This document shows, piece after piece, positions 9,065 to 17,200 of a stretch of DNA of 64,000 nucleotides (position 1 is the stretch's first letter; every line of letters starts with the position of its first letter). The position numbers and the translations under genes are program-made. The stretch spans positions 124,001-188,000 of the forward strand of contig NZ_QVAI01000011.1 in NCBI RefSeq assembly GCF_003427025.1. Reading direction: 5' to 3'. The notes under the pieces are model-generated. The model was not told the origin of the DNA. It worked only from the letters and a program-made list of their open reading frames with translations, and did no database searches. Source of the DNA: Jiangella endophytica (GTDB taxonomy: Bacteria > Actinomycetota > Actinomycetes > Jiangellales > Jiangellaceae).

Positions 9065-10096
9065 TCACTCCTTCACTCCGGGTACGGCGTCGCCGGCACC
9101 CTCCTCCGGCAGCAGCCCGCGCTGGTCCAGGACGTACAGGACGACGAAGCCCGGCAGCACGATGACCGCGGCGAGCCCGACGACGACCAGGACGGTGGTC
9201 AGGGTGCTGTCGGGCGCGGCGGCCGCGGACACCTTCAGGCTCTCGGGCAGCAGGTAGGCCCACTGCGCCACGCCCCAGGCGGCGACGATGCTCGCGACCG
9301 CGCCGACGGCGAGCAGCCGGCCGCCGCGGGCGGCGTCGCGGACCAGCAGCACCAGGGCACCGACGCCGCAGGCCACGCTCACGATCACCAGCGGCAGCGC
9401 CCGCGACGTCAGCCCGTCGAAGACGTACTCCGCGTCAGCGCGCAGCACGAACACGCCGGCGGCTCCGATGACGGCGACGGCGAGCGCGGCGCCCACGGCG
9501 CGTCGGCGGAAGTAGGCCGCCATCGCCGGGTCGCCGAGCCGCCGCGCGTCCCAGACCAGGTAGGCGGCGGACAGGTAGGCGACGGCGGCGACCGCCAGCA
9601 CCCCGCCGAGGATCGACGTCGGGTTGATCCAGCTCGACACCGGGTCGCCGGCCCGCCCGCCCGCCGGCACCCGGCCCGACGCGATGCCACCGGCGACCGC
9701 GCCCAGCGCGTACGGCACGATCACCGAGGACAGCGCGAACGCCCCGCCGAAGACCCGCCGGTACTCCATGCGCACGACCGCCTTGCGGAACGCGAACCCG
9801 GCGCCGCGCAGCACGATGCCCAGCGCCGCGATGGCCAGCGGCACGAACAGCGTCAGTGTGATGGACGCGTAGGCCTCGGGGAACGACGTCCACAGGACCG
9901 CGAACACGAAGATCAGCCAGACGTGGTTGGCCTCCCACACCGGGCCGATCGAGTGCTCGATGACCGCCCGCGGCCGGGCGCCGCGCTCCGGCCCGCCGGC
10001 GGTGAGGTCCCAGAAGCCCGCCCCGAAGTCGGCGCCGGCGAAGATCGCGTAGGCCACGATCGCGGCCATCAGGACGATGGCGACCGCCGTGCTCAC
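9065..10096 (-). CDS. cydB: Cytochrome bd quinol oxidase subunit II
   Basis: A 343-residue membrane protein with about eight or nine transmembrane segments. The N-terminal block YAIFAGADFGAGFWDL and the following HSIGPVWEANHVWLIFVFAVLWTSFPEAYA region are diagnostic of CydB/CioB. It is the non-haem partner of CydA in the membrane quinol oxidase, which reduces O2 to water with high affinity. GTG 10096 overlaps the cydA TGA as GTGA, indicating translational coupling. No cydCD-type ABC exporter follows within the window; the next genes encode GH15 and NDH-2. Confidence 0.93.
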   Translation of the reverse strand: MSTAVAIVLMAAIVAYAIFAGADFGAGFWDLTAGGPERGARPRAVIEHSIGPVWEANHVWLIFVFAVLWTSFPEAYASITLTLFVPLAIAALGIVLRGAGFAFRKAVVRMEYRRVFGGAFALSSVIVPYALGAVAGGIASGRVPAGGRAGDPVSSWINPTSILGGVLAVAAVAYLSAAYLVWDARRLGDPAMAAYFRRRAVGAALAVAVIGAAGVFVLRADAEYVFDGLTSRALPLVIVSVACGVGALVLLVRDAARGGRLLAVGAVASIVAAWGVAQWAYLLPESLKVSAAAAPDSTLTTVLVVVGLAAVIVLPGFVVLYVLDQRGLLPEEGAGDAVPGVKE

Positions 10097-11520
10097 GGCA
10101 CCACCTCCTGCTCGTCGCGCTCGGCGGGTTCGGCGGGTGCGCGCGGGCCGTACGGGGTGCCCTCGTCGGTGAACCCGTCGCCGCGCCGCCAGCGCCGGCT
10201 CATCCCGCGCAGCACCAGCACCGTCGTGACGCCCAGCGCGGTGTACAGCACGACGACCGCGATGAACATGATCCAGACGCCGGTGTTGCCGGTGGCGGCG
10301 TCCTCGACCTTCATGTGGCCGTAGACGATCCACGGCTGCCGGCCGACCTCGGTGACCACCCAGCCGGCCTCCATCGCGATGACCGCGAGCACCCCGGACG
10401 CGGCGGCCACCCGCAGGAACCACTTGCTCCGCGGCATGTGCCGGCGGAACGCCCAGACGAGCCCGTACCAGACCGAGAGCAGGAACAGCAGCGTCCCGAG
10501 TCCGACCATGACGTCCCAGGCCAGGTGGACGATGTTGACCTGGCGGGTCGTGGGCCGCTCGTCGGCCGGGAAGGCGTCGAGACCCTGCACGACGGTGTCC
10601 CGGCCGGTGCTCGGGTCGGACAGCCACGAGGCCAGCCCGGGGATCGCGAAGCCGCCGCTGACGGTGCCGTCGTCGTTCAGCCGGCCGAGCAGCGTCTCGG
10701 GGACGTCGCTGGCGGTCTCCGGCACCAGCTCGATGGCGGCGAACTTCGCCGGCTGGTTGTCGTACACCCAGCGCGCCAGCGCGTCGCCGACCACGAGCTG
10801 CACCGGCGTCATGGCCGCGGCGACGGAGAACGCGATGACGAAGCCGACCCGGTGGTAGCGGTCGCGGCGGCCGCGCAGCATGCCCGTCGCGTACACCGAG
10901 GCGACCAGGAACCCGCCCACCAGATAGGCGGCGATGATCATGTGCGCGGCCTGCAGCGGCATCGCGTCGTTGAAGATCACCCGCCACGGGTCGACGTCGA
11001 CGATGGTGCCGGACGAGTCGAGGGTGAAGCCCGTCGGCGCGTTCATCCACGCGTTCGCGGCCACGACCGCCGCACTGCCGAAGACGCCGGTCAGCACGAT
11101 CGGGACGCCGGTCCAGAAGTGCGTCCAGGGCCGCAGCCGGCGCCAGCCGAAGATGTAGAGGGCGATGAAGATGGCCTCGGTGAAGAAGAAGATCCCCTCG
11201 AACATGAACGGGATGCCGAACGCGTCGCCCCACTGACCCATGAAGCGGGGCCAGAGCAGGCCGAACTCGAAGCTCAGGACGGTGCCGGTGACGGCGCCGA
11301 CGGCGAACGTCACGGCCATGTACTTCGACCAGCGCTGGGCCAGCAGCAGCGCGTCGCTGTCGTCGTGGCGCAGCGCCCGGTAGTTGGCGATGAGGGTGAG
11401 GAACGCCCACGAGACGCCGAGCGGCACCAGGATGATGTGGAAGGCCAGGGTGAAGGCCATCTGCCCGCGCGCCCAGGGAACGGGATCGACCGTCGCCAGC
11501 GCGGCGAGTCCGCCACCCAT
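10093..11520 (-). CDS. cydA: Cytochrome bd quinol oxidase subunit I
   Basis: A 475-residue membrane protein carrying the haem-binding subunit of bd oxidase. The haem b595 histidine is in MAFTLAFHIILVPLG and a haem b558 histidine in MPLQAAHMIIAAYLVGGF; the signature GRQPWIVYGHMKVEDA is intact. The Q-loop region is short, as in the cyanide-insensitive/CioA-type subfamily. ATG 11520 is preferred because a GAGGGGGG ribosome site lies six bases upstream; an ATG at 11526 is too close to it. It is the first gene of a run through cydB, GH15, ndh and GMC. The upstream 88-base gap to the LAL regulator must hold the promoter, but I see no clear hexamers there. Confidence 0.95.
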   Translation of the reverse strand: MGGGLAALATVDPVPWARGQMAFTLAFHIILVPLGVSWAFLTLIANYRALRHDDSDALLLAQRWSKYMAVTFAVGAVTGTVLSFEFGLLWPRFMGQWGDAFGIPFMFEGIFFFTEAIFIALYIFGWRRLRPWTHFWTGVPIVLTGVFGSAAVVAANAWMNAPTGFTLDSSGTIVDVDPWRVIFNDAMPLQAAHMIIAAYLVGGFLVASVYATGMLRGRRDRYHRVGFVIAFSVAAAMTPVQLVVGDALARWVYDNQPAKFAAIELVPETASDVPETLLGRLNDDGTVSGGFAIPGLASWLSDPSTGRDTVVQGLDAFPADERPTTRQVNIVHLAWDVMVGLGTLLFLLSVWYGLVWAFRRHMPRSKWFLRVAAASGVLAVIAMEAGWVVTEVGRQPWIVYGHMKVEDAATGNTGVWIMFIAVVVLYTALGVTTVLVLRGMSRRWRRGDGFTDEGTPYGPRAPAEPAERDEQEVVP

Positions 11521-11608
11521 GCACATCCCCCCTCGGTGTCTGGTGCGAACCTGACAGGTATTCGGCGCCCAGGCATCGTCCGCGACGGATGACCCCGCCG
11601 CACCGGGC

Positions 11609-14245
11609 TCAGACGATGCCCAGGTGCCGGGCCCGGCGGACCGCCTCGTTGCGTCGCGTCACGGACAACTTGCGCAGGATGCCGCGGATGTGGGTGCGCA
11701 CCGTGTTGACCGAGATGTACATCGCCGACGCGACCTCCTCGGTCGTGAGCAGCGACGACAGGTGACGCAGCACCTCGAGCTCGCGGTCCGACAGCGCCCG
11801 GCCGACCGGCGGCACGCCGTCGGCCTCCGGCTCCGGCGCTCCGTGCGGCGCCGGACTCGGAGCCGGGCTCGGCTCCGGGCGCAGCCAGTCGGTGCGGCCC
11901 GACACCGCGGCGTCGGTGCGCATCAGCCAGCGGACCTGCGGCGAAGCGTGGGCGAACGGGCGCCGCAACCGCTGGCGCCGGGCCAGCCCGAGTGCCCGGA
12001 CGACGGCGGACCGGCTCGTCGCGGCGTCGCCCCGGCCGAGCTGCCGGTGCGCCCGCTGCAGCAGTTGCTCCACCCGCGCGGCCTGCGGCTCGATGCCGGC
12101 CGGTCGGAGCGCGGTGACGGCGTCGCCGCGCGCGGGTGCGCCGACGGCGGCCGCCTCGGCTCCGATCAGCGCCCGGACCCACGACGGCCCGGCGTCGGCC
12201 CGGCGCAGCAGCCGCCGCGCGCCGTCGGCGTCGCCCTGGTCGCGCCGCAGGCGGACCTGCAGCAGCACCGAGACCGACGACAGCAACGCGTCGCCCCGGC
12301 ACTCCGGGACCCGGACCGCGCGGCGCAGCCAGTGCTGGGCTCCGGTCAGGTCCTGCCGCTGCGACGCCACCCAGGCGCGGGCCAGGTGGACGGCGGCGGG
12401 CCGGTCCGCGGCGGCGACGGAGTGCTCGGCCGCCAGCGTGTCGGCGGCACCGGCGAGCTCCCGGACCCGCGACAGCTCACCGCGCGCGGCCTCGGCCAGC
12501 GCCAGCATCCCCAGGCAGCGCAGCCGGATCGCCGCGACGGCGCCGTCGCCCGGGGCGCCCGCGGGGCCGCGCTCGCCGTCGTCCCCGGTGACGGCGAGCG
12601 CGGCAGCCAGTTCGGTGCAGGCGGCGCCCGGGTCGCCGGCCCGCAACCACGCGGTGCCGGCGGCGAGCAGCGCGAGCGCCCGAAGTTCCTCGTGCCGGTC
12701 CGGACGCGCGGCGGGCGCTGCCTGGAGCGCGTCGCGCAGGTGCCGCGTGGCCGTCAGCGTCGCGCCGGCGTCGCCGACGGCGTCGGACAGGACCGCGCGG
12801 GTGACCGCGGTCGCCAGGACCAGGCCGGCGCCGGCCGCCCGGACCCCCGCCGAGGCGATGTGCTCATCGCAGCTCGAGAGCCCTTGGGCGGCTCGGCGCA
12901 GGTCACGCCGCCGGACGGCGAGTGCCGCCCGCACCACCGCGACGGCCGGGGTGTCCAGCTCGTCGGGCAGCCCGTCCAGGCGCCGCGCGAGCGCGGGCGC
13001 GGCGCCCGGCACCAGCAGCGGCGCCAGCGCGGCCCCGTCGACGACGAGGTCCGCCGCACCGGTCCAGTCGCCCGCCGCCACCAGGTGCTCCACCGCGTCG
13101 GCGACGCGCCCCGACGCCGCGAACCAGCGGGCGGCCCGCCGGTGCAGCTCGCCCGTCTCGGCCGGGCTCTCCTCGGCCAGCACCGTGCCCAGCAGCTCGC
13201 GTACCAGCGGGTGCAGCCGGTAGACGCCGGAGGCACCCGGCACCGGCAGGAGGAAGGCGTTGCCGCGCGCGAGCCCGGCCAGCAGCCGCTCGCTGTCACC
13301 GCGCCCGGTCAGCGCCTGGGCCAGTCCGGGGGTCAGTTCGGCCGCGACGCTGGTGCGCGTGAGGAAGTCCAGCTGGACGCCCGGCAGCGCCTCGAGCACC
13401 TCCGCGGCCAGGTAGTCGCCCAGCATCGAGCCGGCCGGCTCGAGGGTCGTACGGACCACGTCGGCCGCGGTGCCGTCCGGCCACTGCTGCACCGCGAGCG
13501 CCGCGAACCGGACGCCCGCGGCCCAGCCCTCGGTGCGATCGGCGACGATCCTGGTCAGCTCCGGGCTGCGCACCCCGTGCAGCTCGAGCATCGCGCCGAT
13601 CTCGGCGAGGGTGAAGGCGAGGTCGTCGTAGCGGATCTGCGCCACCGTCCCGTCCAGGAGGTAGCGGTGCAGCGGCAGGGCCGGATCGGCGCGCGTGACC
13701 ATCACGAGGCGGAACCGCGGCCCGGCGGCGCGCAGCAGCTGGTCGAGCCGGCGCGCGATCGCGTGGTCGGTCAGGCGTTCGGCCTCGTCGAGCACGAGCG
13801 CGACGGGGGCGTCGCGCTCCAGCAGCTCGGCCGCCAGCCACTCGACGAACGACGGGTCGACGTCGCGCTCCGGGTCCGGGGCACCGTCGGTGACCACCCC
13901 GGCCCGGGCGAGCGCGGCGACCACGTGCGACCAGAACACCCCCGGCCGGTCGTCGGTGTCGTCGAGCGTGAGCCATGCGGGTGGGGTGGCGAGCCGGGCG
14001 GGCGGCGCGTCGTGACGGGTCCGGCGCGCCCAGGTCGCCGCGAGCACCGTCTTCCCGGTGCCCGCGGGCGCACGAACCAGCGTCAGCGGAGCGGTGCGCA
14101 CTCCGGCCGCGACGGCGTCGACCAGCCGGCGGCGCTCGACGACCGGGAAACCGTGCTGCGGCGGGCGCAGGCGGGCAGGCAGCGGCGGCGGCCGTCCACC
14201 GGCCGCGCGTGCCCCCACGATCGTTGTGGCAACGTGCCCCCTCAC
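11609..14245 (-). CDS. MalT/LAL-type transcriptional activator (NTPase, TPR-like region, LuxR HTH)
   Basis: An 878-residue regulator. Walker A is APAGTGKT at residues 59-66 and Walker B is VALVLDE near 148-154, giving a STAND-type NTPase. The middle is alanine/leucine/arginine-rich and repeat-like, as in the sensor arm of MalT. The C-terminal LuxR helix-turn-helix (about 815-878) reads LSDRELEVLRHLSSLLTTEEVASAMYIS and NTVRTHIRGILRKL. These proteins activate target promoters after binding an inducer and ATP. It is encoded just upstream of cydA on the same strand, so it may control that operon, but proximity is the only evidence. Confidence 0.88.
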   Translation of the reverse strand: MRGHVATTIVGARAAGGRPPPLPARLRPPQHGFPVVERRRLVDAVAAGVRTAPLTLVRAPAGTGKTVLAATWARRTRHDAPPARLATPPAWLTLDDTDDRPGVFWSHVVAALARAGVVTDGAPDPERDVDPSFVEWLAAELLERDAPVALVLDEAERLTDHAIARRLDQLLRAAGPRFRLVMVTRADPALPLHRYLLDGTVAQIRYDDLAFTLAEIGAMLELHGVRSPELTRIVADRTEGWAAGVRFAALAVQQWPDGTAADVVRTTLEPAGSMLGDYLAAEVLEALPGVQLDFLTRTSVAAELTPGLAQALTGRGDSERLLAGLARGNAFLLPVPGASGVYRLHPLVRELLGTVLAEESPAETGELHRRAARWFAASGRVADAVEHLVAAGDWTGAADLVVDGAALAPLLVPGAAPALARRLDGLPDELDTPAVAVVRAALAVRRRDLRRAAQGLSSCDEHIASAGVRAAGAGLVLATAVTRAVLSDAVGDAGATLTATRHLRDALQAAPAARPDRHEELRALALLAAGTAWLRAGDPGAACTELAAALAVTGDDGERGPAGAPGDGAVAAIRLRCLGMLALAEAARGELSRVRELAGAADTLAAEHSVAAADRPAAVHLARAWVASQRQDLTGAQHWLRRAVRVPECRGDALLSSVSVLLQVRLRRDQGDADGARRLLRRADAGPSWVRALIGAEAAAVGAPARGDAVTALRPAGIEPQAARVEQLLQRAHRQLGRGDAATSRSAVVRALGLARRQRLRRPFAHASPQVRWLMRTDAAVSGRTDWLRPEPSPAPSPAPHGAPEPEADGVPPVGRALSDRELEVLRHLSSLLTTEEVASAMYISVNTVRTHIRGILRKLSVTRRNEAVRRARHLGIV

Positions 14246-14321
14246 GATGCCTCACCCCCCGTGCCCCACTCTCGGCACGGCTGCGGCGCGGCGCCATCAC
14301 CCGGAACGGGTTAGAGCGCTC

Positions 14322-15119
14322 TCACCCCGGCGTGAAGAAACCGGTGTCCAGGTCGCGGACCACCGCGTCGATGGCATCGCCGCCGACGGTGATCGGGCCG
14401 CGCCACGGCGCGCTGAGCGCGAACAGCAGCGCGAGGCTGAGCCCCACCACGCCCGCCAGGCCGGCCACCAGCAGCGAGATCCTCGTGCCGCCGCGGACGG
14501 CCAGTGCACTCGCGTTGGCGATCAGCGCCACCCCGCTGGCCACGAGCGTGACGACGTAGAGCCCGGGGATCTCGTGGTCGGCGGCGACGATGCGGGCCCG
14601 CCGAGTACTGGTGACGGCGTCGACCGACGTGAGCAGCTCCGTCGACGCCGGGGTACCCACCTGCGCCCAGCGGGCCGCCTGCGTGCGGACCACCCGCTCC
14701 ATCACGGCGATCGCACGCTCGGTCTCCGGGTCGTCGCCGCTGGCGGCAGCCGACCCGCTCCACTCCCGGTCCCGCGTGGTCGTGAGGTAGTCGCGCAGCG
14801 CCGCATGGATCGGCTCGGAGTCCACGCCCGGGTTGGTGGCGGCCCAGGCCAGCCGCGCTGCGGCGGCCCCCTCGTCGCTGACGTACCCCTCCGCGGCGCG
14901 CAGGTAGCCGGCCTCGCTCGACAGCGTGAGGGCGGTGAGGATGGCGAAGGCCGCACCCAGGGCCGGCATCAGCGGCGCGGCGATCCGCTGCACACGGTCT
15001 CGCTCGGCCTCGGGCACCAGTGCCCGCACGGCCAGCGTCGTCGCGACGACGACCAGCAGCGCCAGCACCAGGCAGCCGGCCAGGAGCGCGCCGACCGGCA
15101 GGGAGCTGAGCCACGTCAT
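14322..15119 (-). CDS. DUF4239 (bestrophin-like) membrane protein, shorter paralogue
   Basis: A 265-residue membrane protein with two helices at the N-terminus (TWLSSLPVGALLAGCLVLAL and a second near residues 48-66), a soluble middle, and two helices near the C-terminus. This 2+2 arrangement and the central EAGYLRAAEGYVSDEGAAAARLAW stretch fit the DUF4239/bestrophin-like domain family, whose function is not established. Its ATG overlaps the stop of the upstream paralogue by four bases, so the two are translationally coupled and may form a heteromer. No catalytic motif is visible. Confidence 0.6.
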   Translation of the reverse strand: MTWLSSLPVGALLAGCLVLALLVVVATTLAVRALVPEAERDRVQRIAAPLMPALGAAFAILTALTLSSEAGYLRAAEGYVSDEGAAAARLAWAATNPGVDSEPIHAALRDYLTTTRDREWSGSAAASGDDPETERAIAVMERVVRTQAARWAQVGTPASTELLTSVDAVTSTRRARIVAADHEIPGLYVVTLVASGVALIANASALAVRGGTRISLLVAGLAGVVGLSLALLFALSAPWRGPITVGGDAIDAVVRDLDTGFFTPG

Positions 15120-15952
15120 CGGCCGGCCGCCAGCGCGACGCCACGCTCGTCACAGGGCGGCGGCTCGTCGTTGCCGACGAGCTCGAGCTCCTGGTCGATG
15201 ACCTGCAGCGCGCGTTCCATCGCCACCGGCCGCAGCCCGCCGACGCCGCGGTGGAACGGGTTGTCGAGCGCCTGCACCAGGAGCAGCAGCGCCGTCATGA
15301 CGGAGACCACGGTGCCCATGAGCAGCACCTGGACCTGGATCGCCTCGCCGCTGTCGGCGAAGAACAGCATGTACACGAAGATCAGCACGGAGGTGAAGAC
15401 CAGGACGATCCACATCGGCGTGGGGATGACGCCGATGGCACCGTGGATGCGGTCGTTGCGCGCCGCCTCCCGCGCCGACGTCTGACTCAGCCAGGTGTCG
15501 AACGCCGACTCCTGGACCGGCGTCTGCGGCTCGATCGTCCGGAGCGTCCGGAACATCTCCGCGCCCCAGGGGTTGAGCTCCTCGCCGAGCGTGCCGGCGT
15601 ACATCCGTTCCCACTGCACCCCGGCGACCGACCGGGCATAGCAGACCAGTTCGCCGGTCAGCTCCGTGGCCGACGGCTCCGGCAGCAGCTGCGCCGTCTC
15701 GACCTGCTGCGCGACGACCAGCGCCTCGTCCTCCGCGCCTGACCTGGCCGCGTCGTAACTGGTGAAGGAGAGGAACACCACGAACCCGAGCAGCACGGCG
15801 AACCCCGTGGCCAGGACGCCGAACACCCCCGCCGCGCGGTCGCCGTCGTGGAAGTAGCTGCCGTCCGGGGCACGCCGCCGCACCAGCAGCATGGCGCCGA
15901 CCGCCACCGCCGTCACCGCGACGACCACGGCCGCGGCGACGACGACGTTCAT
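15116..15952 (-). CDS. DUF4239 (bestrophin-like) membrane protein, longer paralogue
   Basis: A 278-residue membrane protein with an N-terminal helix, a second helix in GVFGVLATGFAVLLGFVVFLSF, a soluble segment with the conserved-looking DEALVVAQQVETAQLLPEP, and two further helices around PTPMWIVLVFTSVLIFVYML and VQVLLMGTVVSVMTALLLLV. That topology matches DUF4239 proteins, annotated as bestrophin-like. The C-terminal LVQALDNPFHRGVGGL motif is characteristic of the family. It precedes its paralogue with an ATGA overlap. Physiological role is unknown; an ion channel is suggested only by distant fold similarity. Confidence 0.7.
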   Translation of the reverse strand: MNVVVAAAVVVAVTAVAVGAMLLVRRRAPDGSYFHDGDRAAGVFGVLATGFAVLLGFVVFLSFTSYDAARSGAEDEALVVAQQVETAQLLPEPSATELTGELVCYARSVAGVQWERMYAGTLGEELNPWGAEMFRTLRTIEPQTPVQESAFDTWLSQTSAREAARNDRIHGAIGVIPTPMWIVLVFTSVLIFVYMLFFADSGEAIQVQVLLMGTVVSVMTALLLLVQALDNPFHRGVGGLRPVAMERALQVIDQELELVGNDEPPPCDERGVALAAGR

Positions 15953-15965
15953 CGGCGCCCGCCGG

Positions 15966-16400
15966 TCAGCTGCCGGCGGTGATGTCCCGGCCGTGAATGG
16001 TCAGCGCCCAGACGACGCTGACGGCCACGGCGATGATCACGATGGACCACACCGGGTAGTACGGCAGCCAGGCGAACGCCGCGAGCATGCTCAGCGCGGC
16101 GAGCACCACGCCCACGAACCTGGCCGCGACGGACCCGGTGAACAGGGCGGCGCCGGCGATCACCAGCACGATGCCCAGAACGAGGTGGATCCAGCCCCAG
16201 GTGGTCGCGTCGAAGTCGAAGACGTACTCACGGACCTGGGTGAAGAAGTCGTCGTCGAACAGCGACACCAACCCGGCGATCGCGTGGAAGACGCCGATCA
16301 TCACCATCATGACGGCGGCGAAGACGGTCCAGCCGACGGCCCACGCGCTGGGCTCGCGGTAATCCCGCGGCACATCTCTCGGAGTCTGTAGATCGGTCAT
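15966..16400 (-). CDS. DUF7144-type four-helix membrane protein
   Basis: A 144-residue protein with four predicted transmembrane helices. The block YREPSAWAVGWTVFAAVMMVMIGVFHAIAGLVSLFDDDFF and the following WGWIHLVLGIVLVIAGAALFTG are typical of small actinobacterial membrane proteins now grouped as DUF7144. Function is unknown. It lies 13 bases before the longer DUF4239 gene on the same strand and may head that three-gene unit. The upstream 98-base gap to the response regulator gene contains no hairpin I would call. Confidence 0.75.
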   Translation of the reverse strand: MTDLQTPRDVPRDYREPSAWAVGWTVFAAVMMVMIGVFHAIAGLVSLFDDDFFTQVREYVFDFDATTWGWIHLVLGIVLVIAGAALFTGSVAARFVGVVLAALSMLAAFAWLPYYPVWSIVIIAVAVSVVWALTIHGRDITAGS

Positions 16401-16498
16401 ATCGCACCTGCCTCACGGCGGCCGGCGCGCGGTTCACGCCGGTTGCTCCGACGCTTCTCCGCTGCGGCGCCGCGGCGCATCACCCCGGGAGGGTGAGC

Positions 16499-17200
16499 TC
16501 AGTGCGGCACCCAGCGGTAGCCGTGCTCCGGCCGGCCCGCCGACCCGTACCGCGGCGCGACCGTCGCCCGTCCCGTCGCGGCCAGGTGCTCCAGGTAGCG
16601 CCGCGCGCTGATCCGTGACAGCCCGACCCGTTCGGCCAGCTCCGACGCGGACAGGTCGCCGTCGGCGCCGGCCAGCTCAGCCGACACCAGCTCCAAGGTC
16701 CGCTCGGACAACCCCTTCGGCAGCTTCACGGTGGCGGCGCCCCCGGGGTTGCGCAGCAGCGCGTCGACCTGGTCCTGGTCCAGCCGCCCGCCCTCGGCCC
16801 GGGCCGCCGTGCGCCGCAGCTGCTCGCGGCGGGCCAGGTAGGCGTTCATCCGGTCGGCGAACACGTCCAGCGTGAACGGCTTCACCAGGTAGTCGACGAC
16901 GCCGCCGGCCATGGCGGCGCGGACGGTGGCCAGCTCGCGCGCCGCCGTGATCGCGATGACGTCGACCTCGGGCGCGGACCGGGCCCGCAGCCGGTTGAGG
17001 AACTCGATGCCGGAGATGTCCGGCAGGTAGATGTCGAGCAGGATCAGCTCCGGCTCCAGCTCGTCCACGGCGCGCAGCGCGTCGGCGCCCAGGTGCACCT
17101 CGCCGACGACGGTGAAGCCGGGCACCGCCTCGACGAACCCGCGGTGGATCGCGGCGACGGCGAAGTCGTCGTCGACCACGAGCGTGCGGACGTCGCTCAC
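16499..17200 (-). CDS. Response regulator of the CitB/DcuR family
   Basis: A 233-residue regulator with an N-terminal receiver domain: acidic pocket VVDDD at residues 8-12, phosphoacceptor D56 in LLDIYLP, conserved T in ITAARE and K in YLVKPF. The C-terminal part, SASELAERVGLSRISARRYLEHLAATG, is the winged helix-turn-helix of CitB/DcuR-type regulators. GTG 17200 overlaps the kinase stop by four bases. Together they probably sense a di- or tricarboxylate and control the divergent tctCBA genes. Confidence 0.9.
   Translation of the reverse strand: MSDVRTLVVDDDFAVAAIHRGFVEAVPGFTVVGEVHLGADALRAVDELEPELILLDIYLPDISGIEFLNRLRARSAPEVDVIAITAARELATVRAAMAGGVVDYLVKPFTLDVFADRMNAYLARREQLRRTAARAEGGRLDQDQVDALLRNPGGAATVKLPKGLSERTLELVSAELAGADGDLSASELAERVGLSRISARRYLEHLAATGRATVAPRYGSAGRPEHGYRWVPH

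Noticed and set aside
4230-9257. Long plus-strand frames (648, 581 and 679 codons) opposite the GMC, ndh and GH15 genes
   Set aside because: They are antisense shadows of genes with clear catalytic motifs; no start signals and biased Arg/Val/His composition.
11624-14314. 896-codon plus-strand frame opposite the LAL regulator
   Set aside because: The opposite strand has Walker A/B and a LuxR helix-turn-helix; this frame is Gln/Arg-rich noise.
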